Shown in pieces: positions 44,403 to 53,416 of a stretch of 64,000 bases of DNA (position 1 is the first letter of the stretch; each line of letters begins with the position of its first letter). The notes below the pieces were generated by a model that saw only the letters and a list, made by a program, of their open reading frames with translations, searched no databases and was not told the DNA's origin. Both the position numbers and the translations under genes were made by a program. Location of the stretch: NCBI RefSeq assembly GCF_041200175.1, contig NZ_CP165727.1, positions 124,001 through 188,000 on the forward strand. The letters are read 5' to 3'. Source of the stretch: Streptomyces sp. R33. GTDB lineage: Bacteria > Actinomycetota > Actinomycetes > Streptomycetales > Streptomycetaceae.

Positions 44403-45853
44403 CTTGGACTCAACCGGTCGTTGCAACACTGGTCTGTTGGAGCAACAGTAGCTGCTCGTTGAATGCTTCGGCCGGGGTCTTCCAACCGAGTGTCTTGCGT
44501 GGCCTGGTGTTCAGTGTGTGGGCGACGGCTTCGATTTCTTCGGCGGACCAGCGCGAGAGGTCGGTGCCCTTCGGGAAGTACTGGCGCAGGAGTCCGTTCG
44601 TGTTCTCGTTCGTGCCTCGCTGCCATGGGCTGTGGGGATCGGCGAAGAATACGGGGATGCCGGTCTCGATGCGGAACTGCGCGTGTGCCGACATTTCCTT
44701 GCCGCGGTCCCATGTCACGGACCGTGTCAGCTGCTCGGGCAGCGTCGACATAGTGTTGGCGAGTGCCTTCTTCATGGAGATCGCTCCGTAGCCGGCCAGC
44801 GCGGGGCCGTTCTTCGTTCGAGGGATCGTGCCGTATCCGTCCTCGCGGGGCAGATGGACTAGCATCGTGAACCGGGTCGACCGCTCGACCACGGTGCCGA
44901 TCGCGGAACGCTCCAGCCCGATGATCAAATCACCTTCCCAGTGACCGGGAACAGCACGGTCCTCGGCCTCGGCGGGCCTTTCGCTGATCAACGCTTCCGG
45001 CGTGACGTGCGCCCAAGTCTTCCGCCGTGATCGCGCTCGCGGCACACGCAGAGCGCGACCGGTCCGAAGACACAGGATGAGCTCGCGTTTCAGCGCTCCG
45101 CGGCCCTGAATGTAGAGGGCCTGATAGATCGCCTCGTGGCTGATGCGCATGGACTCATCATCCGGGAAGTCAACCTTGATCCGGTTCGCGACCTGCTCCG
45201 GACTCCATGCCTGGACCCACGCCCGATCCTTGCGATGTGGCTTGTTCCGTCCCGTCCACTCGCCTGTCGCGGGACCCGCGATCGCCCTGCCGCGTGACGT
45301 GCTGATCTGACCGGACAGCCGCTCGTGGACGTAAGCGTGCAACCGCGGGTTGGCAACCAGCTTCGCCGTTTTCGGCCGGCGCGCGGCCATGTCGGCCTTC
45401 CACTGGGCGACTGATGCCCGATAGTCACTCCTGCCGCCTCTGGTGGCCGCGTTGCGCCGCAGTTCACGGGAAATCGTTCCCGGATCACGACCGACGTCTC
45501 GAGCGATCTGGCGAACTCCCTTGCCCTGGGCTTTGAGGAGCGCGATTTCCTCCCGCTCACGAAACGACAGGTACCTGCCCGAACAGGGCTTCGTATCGAA
45601 CGGCCGCATACCGCCACACTGGCGGAACCAGCGCGTCGCGACCGCCGGCGCCACGCCGACAATGCCCGCGGCCTCCTCGGCAAGGAGGCCCTTCGCGATC
45701 TCCGCCCAGAACGCCACTTCGACGTGTCGCTGGTACTTCGGATGCCCCGGAGACCTCAGCTTCGGACGCACCGCCCGATCCGCTGCCCGCTGACGACGAA
45801 CCACCCCACACCTCCATGATCATGAGGTGTTGCGACGACCAGTTGAATCCGCC
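44403..45853. mobile_element. IS30-family insertion sequence
   Basis: Imperfect inverted repeats (TCAAC-GGTCGT-GCAACAC; 44410-44429 and 45827-45846) lie just inside the ends. A CTG duplication flanks the element (44400-44402 and 45854-45856), within the 2-3-bp range of the family. It carries one intact transposase. Confidence 0.75.
44410..45804 (-). CDS. IS30-family transposase, complete
   Basis: The 464-residue protein has the IS30 order: helix-turn-helix part (YLSFREREEIALLKAQGKGV, RQIARDVGRDPGTISRELRR, NAATR), the WTGRNKPHRKDRAWVQAWSP, EQVANRIKVDFPDDESMRIS, HEAIYQALYIQGRGALKREL segment, then the DDE core: GHWEGDLIIGLERSAIGTVV (D), SVTWDRGKEMSAHAQFR (D) and SPWQRGTNENTNGLLRQYFP (E), ending LNTRPRKTLGWKTPAEAF. 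Intact and possibly active. Start at 45804 is the first Met; the GTG alternatives are not better. Confidence 0.9.
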   Translation of the reverse strand: MVRRQRAADRAVRPKLRSPGHPKYQRHVEVAFWAEIAKGLLAEEAAGIVGVAPAVATRWFRQCGGMRPFDTKPCSGRYLSFREREEIALLKAQGKGVRQIARDVGRDPGTISRELRRNAATRGGRSDYRASVAQWKADMAARRPKTAKLVANPRLHAYVHERLSGQISTSRGRAIAGPATGEWTGRNKPHRKDRAWVQAWSPEQVANRIKVDFPDDESMRISHEAIYQALYIQGRGALKRELILCLRTGRALRVPRARSRRKTWAHVTPEALISERPAEAEDRAVPGHWEGDLIIGLERSAIGTVVERSTRFTMLVHLPREDGYGTIPRTKNGPALAGYGAISMKKALANTMSTLPEQLTRSVTWDRGKEMSAHAQFRIETGIPVFFADPHSPWQRGTNENTNGLLRQYFPKGTDLSRWSAEEIEAVAHTLNTRPRKTLGWKTPAEAFNEQLLLLQQTSVATTG

Positions 45854-46456
45854 CTGGCATCCGCGGTCCGAGTGGAAGATCACCGGCCGGGTGGGGCGGC
45901 GCCGCCGGCAGGCGGTCGTAAGGGCTTCGGCGACCAGGTCGGTCCGCAGATGATCGGCGGTTGCCCAGCCGACGACACGGCGGGAGGCGATGTCGATGAC
46001 GGTGGCCAGGTAGAGCCAGCCCTGATCGGTCGGGATATACGTGATGTCGCCGCACCAGCGGACGTCGAGTGCGGCCGGGTCGGGTGCGAAGTCGCGCCCG
46101 ATGAGGTCGGGCCTCGCGGCGGCCCGCGGGTCGGGGACGGTGGTCACGTGTCGCCGCCTGCGGTGCCGGCCTTCGAGTCCGGCGTCCCGCATCAGTCTGG
46201 CCACGCGGCGCCGTCCGCATCTTTCGCCCTCGCGTTGCAGAACGGCGTGGAGGCGTGGGGCCCCGTAGGTGCCACGGGAGTGCTCGTGGGCCTCGGTGAT
46301 CTTCTCGGTCAGCTCCAGGTCGCGGACCGCGCGGGGGCCGGGAGTTCCGTTGCGGCGGGCATAGAAGGCGGTGCGGGAGACCTTGAGCAGTTCACACGCG
46401 CGCTTGACGTTGTGGTTGCTCTGCTTCTCCGCCTCGATGAACGGGTGCACCGTCAC
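45854..46456 (-). pseudogene. IS3 OrfB, 5' part
   Basis: The minus strand reads MTVHPFIEAEKQSNHNVKRA, CELLKVSRTAFYARRNGTPG, THxYGAPR-like GTYGAPRLHAVLQREGERCG, then the catalytic core LDVRWCGDITYIPTDQGWLY (first D) and RPVIFHSDRGCQ (second D), where the IS30 is inserted. It starts 4 bases before the end of OrfA, the usual overlap for programmed frameshifting of IS3 elements. Confidence 0.8.
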
Positions 46457-46761
46457 CGGGTCTCCTTCGCGAAGAAAGCCGTGGCCCGCTTGAGGATGTC
46501 GACGTCCTCGCGCAGGCGGCGGTTCTCCCGCCGCAGCGCGGCCAGCTCCTCACGCTCGCTGCTGGTCAGCCCGTCTCGCTCGCCCGCGTCGACCTCGGCC
46601 TGCTTGACCCAGTCCCGCACCGCGGTCTCGGTCAGATCGAAGTCCTTGGCTATCTGACCGACCGAGCGGTCACCGCGCCGGCACAGCTCGACGATCTCGG
46701 CCTTGAACTCCGACGTGAACGAACGGCGAGGGCGAGGCTTCTTCTTCCCCATGCTCTCCAT
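46453..46761 (-). CDS. IS3 OrfA
   Basis: The protein from ATG 46761 (MESMGKKKPRPRRSFTSEFK) is 102 residues; GGGAGG is 9 bases upstream. It has the helix-turn-helix AEIVELCRRGDRSVGQIAKD, FDLTETAVRDWVKQAEVDAG and a leucine-zipper-like coiled coil REELAALRRENRRLREDVDI, LKRATAFFAKE. It overlaps OrfB and binds the element ends. Confidence 0.8.
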   Translation of the reverse strand: MESMGKKKPRPRRSFTSEFKAEIVELCRRGDRSVGQIAKDFDLTETAVRDWVKQAEVDAGERDGLTSSEREELAALRRENRRLREDVDILKRATAFFAKETR

Positions 46762-46889
46762 GATGGACATCCTCCCGGGGACGAACCCCAGATCTCGAAT
46801 GTCCGTCAAAGCGGATCAAGCCCACAGGTGCCCATATCTCTCCTCGCGTGGCCGTCTGGGGATCCTCGCGCTGGCCACCGACAGCGAGG

Positions 46890-47562
46890 TCAGGAGGCAA
46901 GCAGTACCCGCTTGCGCAGGAGCTTGAAGCCAGCGCGTCCGTACATCTGCCGCTTCACCGGGCCCACCGCCTCCCCGTGCTCGGTGCACCAGGACACGGG
47001 GACCAGGCCGCCGCAGTCGTACGGCTTGCAGACGCGCTCCTCCCCCAGCACCGCCAACGGCCCCGCGCCGGGCGCGGTCAGCCGGCGCACCGTCGCCCCC
47101 GACTCTCCGGCCGTCAGCTCGGCCAACGCATCGGAGTCGGCGTCGGTGGACCAAGCCGGACAACTGGTCCTCGCCGGCCGCGTCGTCGGCCAGGGCCAGC
47201 CATAGGCCATCGAGACGGAACCGGTGCGTGGCGCCCGCGGCCCCGCCCAGCACCAGCGAAGCGGCCGTCGGCCCCATGGGTACTTCGATCTTGTCGTGGG
47301 CGAGGAGCCAGGCGACGACCTGGCGGCGGTCGAACTGCGGGTGTACGTCCGTGCCGGCCACCGGGGCAGGGAAGTCGGGGTGCCGGCGGCGCCAGTTCAC
47401 CACCGCGGCCCGGCCCACCCTGGTCATGCGCGCCACCTCCGCCAACAACACCCGCTCCCACCCCGGGGCCGGCTCAAGCGCAGCGAGCGGGGAGCGGCGG
47501 CCGGCCGTGACGGTGCGCACGGCCCGCCAGTCCACGGAAGGGCGGAACCCGCAACCTTCCAT
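46890..47562 (-). pseudogene. Helix-turn-helix protein fused to an ISL3 tail, frameshifted
   Basis: The 5' frame reads WERVLLAEVARMTRVGRAAV, VNWRRRHPDFPAPVAGTDVH, PQFDRRQVVAWLLAHDKIEV, a helix-turn-helix like that N-terminal to Streptomyces N-6 DNA methylases. After a shift near 47155 it continues TDADSDALAELTAGESGATV, RRLTAPGAGPLAVLGEERV, then CGGLVPVSWCTEHGE and ends PVKRQMYGRAGFKLLRKRVL, the C-terminal signature of ISL3 transposases. The 3' end is therefore from a transposase and the gene is dead. Confidence 0.6.
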
Positions 47563-47615
47563 GGACGTGATCCAGGCGGGAGCATCCTGGTATCGGTGGA
47601 CGGGGGTGGCAGACC

Positions 47616-50132
47616 ATGGGGCGTAGACGGAGTGCGTGGGCCGGGTCGGCGGTAGCGGGAGCAGCCGCAGTGGTGGCGGCTGTGCTGGGGCCGGTGACCA
47701 ACTACGCCAGTGAGGCGGTGCCTGGCTGGGCGGCGCAGGCGTGGGTGATCTGGCCGGTGTTCGCCGTGCTGGTGGCGGTCAGCATCGGGCTGGTGCTGTG
47801 GGGCCGGCATCTGGATGCCGCAGCAAGGCCCCCGGCGCGGCTGGCACCGGTGAGCCGACTGGCCCGAGGCCAGCAGGCTTCGTTACGCCCCCCGTATGTT
47901 CAGCGCGTGCGGGGGCGTGAGGGCGAACTCGCCGTGCTGGCAGGCATGCTTCGGCGGCCACAAGGCCGGTTCGCGGTGCTGTGCGCGGTCGGCGGGATGG
48001 GCAAGACAACGGTGGCCGCGCAACTGGCCACCCAGGCCGAGGCGGCGGGCTGGCGAGTGTTTTGGGTGCGCTGGCGCGACGGTGCCGAGCTGGCGCAGCA
48101 GATGGTGCAGGCGGCGCTGGCCTGCGGCCTGCCAGAGGCAGAGCTGGCGGCCGCGCGAGCGGGGCAGGCGAGCCTGCCGGATGTGGTCTGGCGACAGTTG
48201 GGCCGGGTGCGGCGGTGGCTGCTGGTGGTGGACAACGCCGACGAGCCGCACGAGATCGGCCCGGCAGGGGAGCCGGTGGCGGACTATCGCGGCTGGATCC
48301 GTCCTCACGGCCGGGGCTTGTTGCTGGTGACCAGCCGGGATGGCAGCGAGCAGACCTGGGGTCCGTGCGCACAGCTGCTGCCACTGGAGCCGCTGCCGGT
48401 GCGGCCTGCGGGGCAGGTCCTGCTGGACGCTGCTCCCGCAGCCGGCACCGCCGAGCAGGCCCGGGAGCTGGCGGCGCGACTGGGCGGGCTGCCACTGGCG
48501 TTGCACGCGGCTGGCACCTATCTGGCCGGACCCACCAGCCGCTACCGCACCTTTGCCGCCTACCGCCAGGCCCTGGAACAGGAACTGCCGTTCTTGTTGG
48601 GAGCGGCGGACCCGAATGCCTCCCATCCGCAGGTCGCCCGCGCCGTGGTACGGCACACCTGGGAGGTGTCCTTGGATCAGCTCGCCGGGGAGGGCAACGC
48701 TTTGGCCCGCCCCGTGTTGCGACTGCTGGCCCTGCTGGCTCAGGCCCCCGTCCCACTGTCCCTGATCACCCCGGACCTGCTATCCGTCGTCACCGGACAC
48801 GACATCACCGCGGTGGCCCTGGAGGCCGCGTTCGCCGGCCTGCACCGCTACGGTCTCCTCAGCCTGCCCGACTCTCCCGGCAGCACCGGCCCGGCGTCGG
48901 GCAGCAGTGAGGGGGCGCAGGTGGTGCTGCATCCCCTGATCCGAGAGATCAACGCTGTCGCCCTCGCGGCCGAGACCTCCGATCTCGCCGTGTGGCACCG
49001 GGCTCTTGCCGAGCGGCTGACCACGGCTGTGCACGAGGCCAACCAGCGCGGGCGCGCTGGTTGGCCTGCAGCCGTGCTCCTCGCCCCCCACCTGCCGCTG
49101 CTGCCCGACTACGCGGACCCGCGCACCGCCACACACCACCGCACCACTCTCAACGCCCTGGCACAGGTGCTGCAGAAGGCTGGCGCTTTCGGTGCGGCGC
49201 GCCTGCTGCATGAACGGGTCCTCGAGGTCGAGACCCGCATGCTGGGCCCCGAGCACCCCGATACCTTGACCAGCCGCAACAACTTGGGCAATGCGTTGTT
49301 CGGAATGGGAGAGCCGGCCGAGGCAATACGCCTGCTCCGGCAGACCCTGGAGGACCGCGCCCGCATCCTGGGCCCCGAGCACCCCGATACCTTGACCAGC
49401 CGCAATGACCTCGCATGCGCTTTGGATGGGACGGGTGAGCATGCCGAGGCGGTGGGTCTGCTGCGGCAGACCCTCAACGACCGTACCCGTGTCCTGGGCC
49501 CCGAGCATCCGCATACCCTGGCCAGCCGGGACAGCCTCGGTCTCGCGCTGGATGGGATGGGCGAGCACGCACAAGCAGTGCGCATGCACCGGAGCTCCCT
49601 GGAGGACCGCATCCGTGTCCTGGGCCCCGAGCACCACCTCACCCTGCTCAGCCGCCACAACCTCGCCAGCGCCCTGACCAGGGCGGGTGAGCAAACGGAA
49701 GCGATACGGCTGCTGCGGCAGGCGCTCAACGACCACGCCCGCGTTCTGGGCGACGGGCATCCGCACACGCTGGCCAGCCGGGACAGCCTCGGTCTCGCGC
49801 TGGACGGGATGGGCGAGCACGCACAAGCAGTGCGCATGCACCGGCAGACCCTGGAGGACCGCACCCGCATCCTGAGCCCCGAGCACCCGGATACCCTTGC
49901 CAGTCGCCACAACCTCGCTCTCGCTTTGACCAGTGCAGGTGAGCGGGCCGAGGCGATAGACCTGCTGCGCCGAACCCTCGATGACCGCGTCCGCATCCTG
50001 GGCGACGAGCACACGCATACCTTGAGCACCCGCAACGCGCTGGAGACAGCGCTGGCCATGTCCACCCAACGGCCACAGAGCCGGTGGTGGCACTGGCTGC
50101 GGCGAAGGAACGTCGCAGCCGGTGGCGGTTGA
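47616..50132 (+). CDS. Membrane-anchored STAND (NB-ARC) ATPase with TPR repeats
   Basis: The intact 838-residue protein begins with two membrane helices (SAVAGAAAVVAAVLGPVTNY; VIWPVFAVLVAVSIGLVLWG). NB-ARC landmarks: REGELAVLAGMLRR, Walker A AVGGMGKTTVAAQLA (about residues 123-137), Walker B RRWLLVVDNADE (about 199), GLLLVTSR sensor (about 228), GLPLALHAAGTYL (about 292). Then a winged-helix region and about seven 42-residue TPRs with the signature LGPEHPDTLTSRNNLG...GE..EA..LLRQTL, as in kinesin-light-chain type repeats. Such proteins sense a ligand through the TPRs and oligomerise; several bacterial relatives (Avs type) are antiphage. Its flanks are mobile DNA. The target here is unknown. 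Confidence 0.85.
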   Translation: MGRRRSAWAGSAVAGAAAVVAAVLGPVTNYASEAVPGWAAQAWVIWPVFAVLVAVSIGLVLWGRHLDAAARPPARLAPVSRLARGQQASLRPPYVQRVRGREGELAVLAGMLRRPQGRFAVLCAVGGMGKTTVAAQLATQAEAAGWRVFWVRWRDGAELAQQMVQAALACGLPEAELAAARAGQASLPDVVWRQLGRVRRWLLVVDNADEPHEIGPAGEPVADYRGWIRPHGRGLLLVTSRDGSEQTWGPCAQLLPLEPLPVRPAGQVLLDAAPAAGTAEQARELAARLGGLPLALHAAGTYLAGPTSRYRTFAAYRQALEQELPFLLGAADPNASHPQVARAVVRHTWEVSLDQLAGEGNALARPVLRLLALLAQAPVPLSLITPDLLSVVTGHDITAVALEAAFAGLHRYGLLSLPDSPGSTGPASGSSEGAQVVLHPLIREINAVALAAETSDLAVWHRALAERLTTAVHEANQRGRAGWPAAVLLAPHLPLLPDYADPRTATHHRTTLNALAQVLQKAGAFGAARLLHERVLEVETRMLGPEHPDTLTSRNNLGNALFGMGEPAEAIRLLRQTLEDRARILGPEHPDTLTSRNDLACALDGTGEHAEAVGLLRQTLNDRTRVLGPEHPHTLASRDSLGLALDGMGEHAQAVRMHRSSLEDRIRVLGPEHHLTLLSRHNLASALTRAGEQTEAIRLLRQALNDHARVLGDGHPHTLASRDSLGLALDGMGEHAQAVRMHRQTLEDRTRILSPEHPDTLASRHNLALALTSAGERAEAIDLLRRTLDDRVRILGDEHTHTLSTRNALETALAMSTQRPQSRWWHWLRRRNVAAGGG
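49493..49845. repeat. Near-identical duplication within the TPR region
   Basis: About 90 bases at 49500-49589 recur at 49752-49841, 252 bases (two 42-codon TPR units) apart, with only a few differences; both encode LASRDSLGLALDGMGEHAQA, VRMHR. Other units are much more diverged, so this pair is a recent duplication. Confidence 0.75.
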
Positions 50133-50228
50133 GGAGGCCCTGTATCCCCGAGCCGCCACCAAGCGACAAGTAGCACTCTGTAACTATTGTTGCATTGCGT
50201 GAGCTTAGCGGTGGTTGGGTCCACGGCT

Positions 50229-50264
50229 GTGAGTGTCGGCAAACGACCGTCTGCCGACACTCAC
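50229..50264. terminator. Strong hairpin after the STAND gene
   Basis: GTGAGTGTCGGCA (50229-50241) pairs perfectly with TGCCGACACTCAC (50252-50264) around a 10-base loop, 96 bases after the stop codon. No T run follows, as is usual in Streptomyces. Confidence 0.6.
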
Positions 50265-50399
50265 ACCCGCGATCACGAACCCGCAGGTGGGCACCGTCGA
50301 CAACCCGCGTCGGAAATCAACGTCGGAGAACGGTCCTTCGGGTAGTTTCCAACAATCTTCTTGGCTACTGACGCACTTCGACGGCCAACCAGAACCCCG

Positions 50400-50790
50400 A
50401 TCATCAGATTGCCTGTCCGCCCGCCTCGCCCAAGCCCGCCGCAAGGAGCGGTTCCCGGACCTCATCGACCCGCTGCGCGAGGTCCACATACCGCCGGCAT
50501 GGCCGGACACCGGTGCGTTCCTCCGGGCTGCCCCCGACTGGTTCGCTCTGGACCGGACCGCCGGCCAGGCGACCGCCCTCTACGTGGCCTGCGAGAAGGA
50601 CACCCTGCGGGCCCAGCTCACGGGCTGGATGGAGCGTTCGGGCATTCCCGTGCTCGTCGTCCGCGGCTTCGGCAGCCAGAGCTACGTCCAGGTCGTGCGC
50701 GAGTGTACGGCCCGGGACGAGCGGCCTGCCGTGCTGCTCTACGTGGGGGACTTCGGCGACCATGCGGACCGCCCGTCTGCGCAGCTCAAG
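50400..50790 (+). pseudogene. Mobile-element-associated hypothetical protein, remnant
   Basis: The plus-strand frame reads RLAQARRKERFPDLIDPLRE, VHIPPAWPDTGAFLRAAPDW, FALDRTAGQATALYVACEKD, TLRAQLTGWMERSGIPVLVV, RGFGSQSYVQVVRECTARDE, RPAVLLYVGDFGDH. This is the middle of a TOPRIM-like Streptomyces phage/plasmid protein (PVLVxRGFxSxSY, GDFDxxG). The GDFDCSG continuation and both ends are missing. Confidence 0.6.
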
Positions 50791-50814
50791 AGGATAGAAG
50801 GAAGGGCGCGCCAT

Positions 50815-50841
50815 GACTCGATCCTTTCATGGAATCGAGTC
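50815..50841. repeat. Short perfect inverted repeat
   Basis: GACTCGAT (50815-50822) pairs with ATCGAGTC (50834-50841). It lies in gene-free DNA after the remnant; terminator or protein-binding site, undecided. Confidence 0.4.
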
Positions 50842-50970
50842 TCTACCGAACCCGGAGCGGTTCAGCCAGGATCGTGTCCTACCGGCGGCACCGAACACCG
50901 CACCGGAGTGCAGATCGGCAACCAGTGAGCAATCCGGCAGGCGGGGATGATGTTGCAGTCCGAAATGAGC

Positions 50971-51003
50971 GGATCCCGCCCCATCATCGACGGGGCGGGA
51001 TCC
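50971..51003. terminator. Strong hairpin terminator
   Basis: GGATCCCGCCCC (50971-50982) pairs perfectly with GGGGCGGGATCC (50992-51003) around a 9-base loop. It is the tightest hairpin in the window; the gene it once served is not obvious. Confidence 0.6.
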
Positions 51004-51443
51004 TGACATCTCAGCAGTCACCGGTATGGACGCGGACCGGGAGCCGGCCCACGGGCGGGCCCTCGCACGCAACTTGCTCGTCAGCCTTCAGGGCGATTGG
51101 CGCCTGCCGCTTCCCGAGATTCACATTGTGCGATCACGGCTCTTCTGCAGTTCAGGCCACAGCCGTGTCCCACTCGATGGCCTTGAGTCGGCTATTGAGA
51201 CGGTAACTGGGACCGTTGATGGAGATCACGTCGCAGTGACGCAGGAGGCGTCGCGGATCGCGGTGGCCAGGACTTCATCACTGAACACCTGTATGACCTC
51301 GAACAAGACCTTCAGTCGCCTCGTCCGCCCGTCCGCCACCCTGGGCAGCGGCAGCGGCCAGGGCGGCGGATGCGCGTGAAGGATGGCAGCCGGATGCGGA
51401 TCGGCTATGGCCTCACGTTCCCGGGACGCTTTCCGGGCAACTG
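51004..51443. other. No confident gene
   Basis: About 440 bases with no supported gene, repeat or insertion-sequence end. Confidence 0.45.
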
Positions 51444-52246
51444 TCAGAGGCCTGCCCGGGCGAGGATCCGATCCATCTGGGCCCTTGGCAGGGCGGGGTT
51501 GGCCGCCGCATCATCGGCGACCTTTGGTTCGGGGTCCGCAAGCAGCAGCTCCAGCAGTTCCGTGGTGATGTTGGGGTGGCGGGCCGTGCCGGCACGCAGG
51601 AACGAATCCGCGCAGGCTGCGAGCTGTCGCAGGTCCGCAACAGGCAGCTCGGGGTCCTTCAGCGCGAGGACGCGAACTCTTGGGTCCGGCTCGTCCATGA
51701 AACCGCGCAACGCCTGGCGGGGGAAGTTGGGGTGGTCCACCAGCAGCGGTCGGACGTGGGAGACCTCGCCGTGGGTGCGAAGCAGCTTGAGGAGGACGTG
51801 CGGCGGTGTGCTGGGCCGGTGGGCGGCCGCGCGGCGCACGGACACGTCGGGGTCGGCGTCCAACTGCGACCAGGCTTCATCCGGCAGGTCGCGTCCGGCC
51901 GCCACTTCTCGCCGGAAGACCGCATGCGGGCATTGCAAGTAGGTCAGCCGCTCGGCGAGTGGGGCGTCCCGCAGCCAACTCGGGCTGTAGGGCGACCAGT
52001 GGAGGGCGAAAGCGGCCGCGTCGCTGCCGGCCGCGTCTTCGGCCTCCACCCGCGCGAGCAGCCGGTCCCGGGTCTGGGGGGCGGTGTGGCGGTTGTAGGC
52101 CACCGACGCGCACCGCCGGGTCCTCGCTGTCCAGCAGATGGGTCACCATGTCGGCGGTCAGGTGAGGATTGCCGGCCACGGCGTGCAGTACGGCCTCCTC
52201 CCCCGTGGCCAGCAGCCGCGCGAACTGGTCGGGCGTCAGCGGAAGA
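51444..52246 (-). pseudogene. LRV/HEAT-like repeat protein, 3' part
   Basis: The minus strand continues the gene interrupted by IS630: YLPLTPDQFARLLATGEEAV, LHAVAGNPHLTADMVTHLLD, SEDPAVR, then after a one-base shift near 52095 AYNRHTAPQTRDRLLARVEA, SWLRDAPLAERLTYLQCPHA, PDVSVRRAAAHRPSTPPHVL, DPRVRVLALKDPELPVADLR, HPNITTELLELLLADPEPKV, ADDAAANPALP. The recurring (D)DP.VR..A..HP..P...L is the leucine-rich variant / HEAT-like solenoid. Two separate lesions (insertion and frameshift). Confidence 0.75.
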
Positions 52247-52248
52247 TA

Positions 52249-53414
52249 CTGACTTCCGCTCGTTGGGGTGAACCGTTGTGAAGTCCCTGATGGGTGTGGG
52301 TGGGTGCCTGTATCCGTGGTGTGTGAGATATGCGGATGGGGGCGGGCTGACACCTGCGGGGCGTCAGCGCCGGGAGACGGTACGGATGCAAGCGGCCGAA
52401 CTGTTCGAGCAGCAGATCGCGGTGTCGGAAGTCGCACGTAGGCTGCGGGTGAGCGTGAAGTCGGCGTATCAGTGGCACCAGTTGTGGCGGGATGGTGGCG
52501 TTGAGGCTCTGGCCTCCCGGGGGCCGAGCGGGTCACGGTGCCGCCTGTCCCCGCGGTGCCTCGAAAAGCTGGCGGGGTTCTTGGAGGAAGGTCCGGCCGC
52601 GCATGGCTGGGTGGAGGACAGGTGTGGACCGCATCAAGGGTGGCGATCTTGATCGGCAGGAAGTTCCACGTCTCCTACAGCGTCTCCGGTGCCACCCGGT
52701 TGATGCACCGGCTCGGCTTCAGCCCTCAAGTCCCCGCCCGGCGGGTCGCTGAGCGCGATGAGCAGGCCGTGACCGCGTGGAAGGTGGCGACCTGGGCGGA
52801 GGTAAAAGGGTCCGGGCGGCCTGCGGGGGCTACGTCTGCTTCGAGGATGAAGCCGGCTTCACCCGACGGTCGCCCCGGGGAGGGACCTGGGGCCGGCGGG
52901 GCCGCACTCCGGTCGTGACGGTCAGCGGCCGGCGTTCGGGACGGCTGTCGGTGGCCGGGCTGATCGCGATGCGGCCGGGTTCGAGAACCCGTCTGTGTCA
53001 CCGCCTCCAGACTCACCCAGCCGGCAAAGGAACACGTCGCAGTATGAGCGAGCGGGACTTCATCGCGCTCGTCGACGGAACCCATCACCTGGTCAGGGCG
53101 CCGATCGTGCTGGTCTGGGACCGGCTCAACACCCATGTCTCCCGCAGGATGCGGGAACTCATCGCCGAACGCGAGTGGCTGACGGTGTTCCTGCTGCCCG
53201 CCTACTCACCCGACCTGAATCCCGTCGAAGGCGTCTGGGCCCACGTCAAGCGCAGCCTCGCCAACCTCGCTGTCATGGCCCTCGACCGACTCGAAGCCCT
53301 GGTCCATAACCGGCTCAAACGCCTTCAATACCGGCCCCACACCCTCAACGGCTTCATAGCCGGCACCGGCCTCACCCTCGACACCCCATCTTCACCTTGA
53401 AACGCCGAAGTCAG
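52249..53414. mobile_element. IS630-family insertion sequence
   Basis: The element starts CTGACTTCCG and ends CGAAGTCAG (inverted repeats), and is flanked by TA on both sides (52247-52248, 53415-53416), the TA duplication typical of the family. It lies inside the LRV/HEAT-like gene. Confidence 0.75.
52323..53400 (+). pseudogene. IS630 transposase in three frames
   Basis: Frame 1 from GTG 52323: MRYADGGGLTPAGRQRR, QQIAVSEVARRLRVSVKSAY, QWHQLWRDGG, PAAHGWVED. Frame 2 after a shift near 52620: VWTASRVAILIGRKFHVSYS, GATRLMHRLGFSPQVPARR. Frame 3 after AAAAG near 52803: RAACGGYVCFEDEAGFTRRS, VLVWDRLNTHVSRRMRELIA, LLPAYSPDLNPVEGVWAHVK, with the DDE residues FEDEAG, WDRLNTH and NPVEGVW. The AAAAG site could be a programmed -1 shift; the first break looks like a one-base loss. 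Confidence 0.75.
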
Positions 53415-53416
53415 TA

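Larger units (their letters stand above)
44093..46821. mobile_element. IS3-family element, interrupted by an IS30
   Basis: Imperfect 22-bp inverted repeats (GCTTG-TCCGCTT-GACGGACA; 44093-44114 and 46800-46821) bound a complete IS3 with OrfA and OrfB. An IS30-type element sits inside OrfB at 44403-45853. Removing it with its duplicated CTG restores OrfB at FHSDRGCQ|YTSQQFASLAG. Confidence 0.8.

Noticed and set aside
48780..50260. Two long minus-strand frames under the TPR region
   Set aside because: They mirror the repeats of the real gene on the opposite strand.
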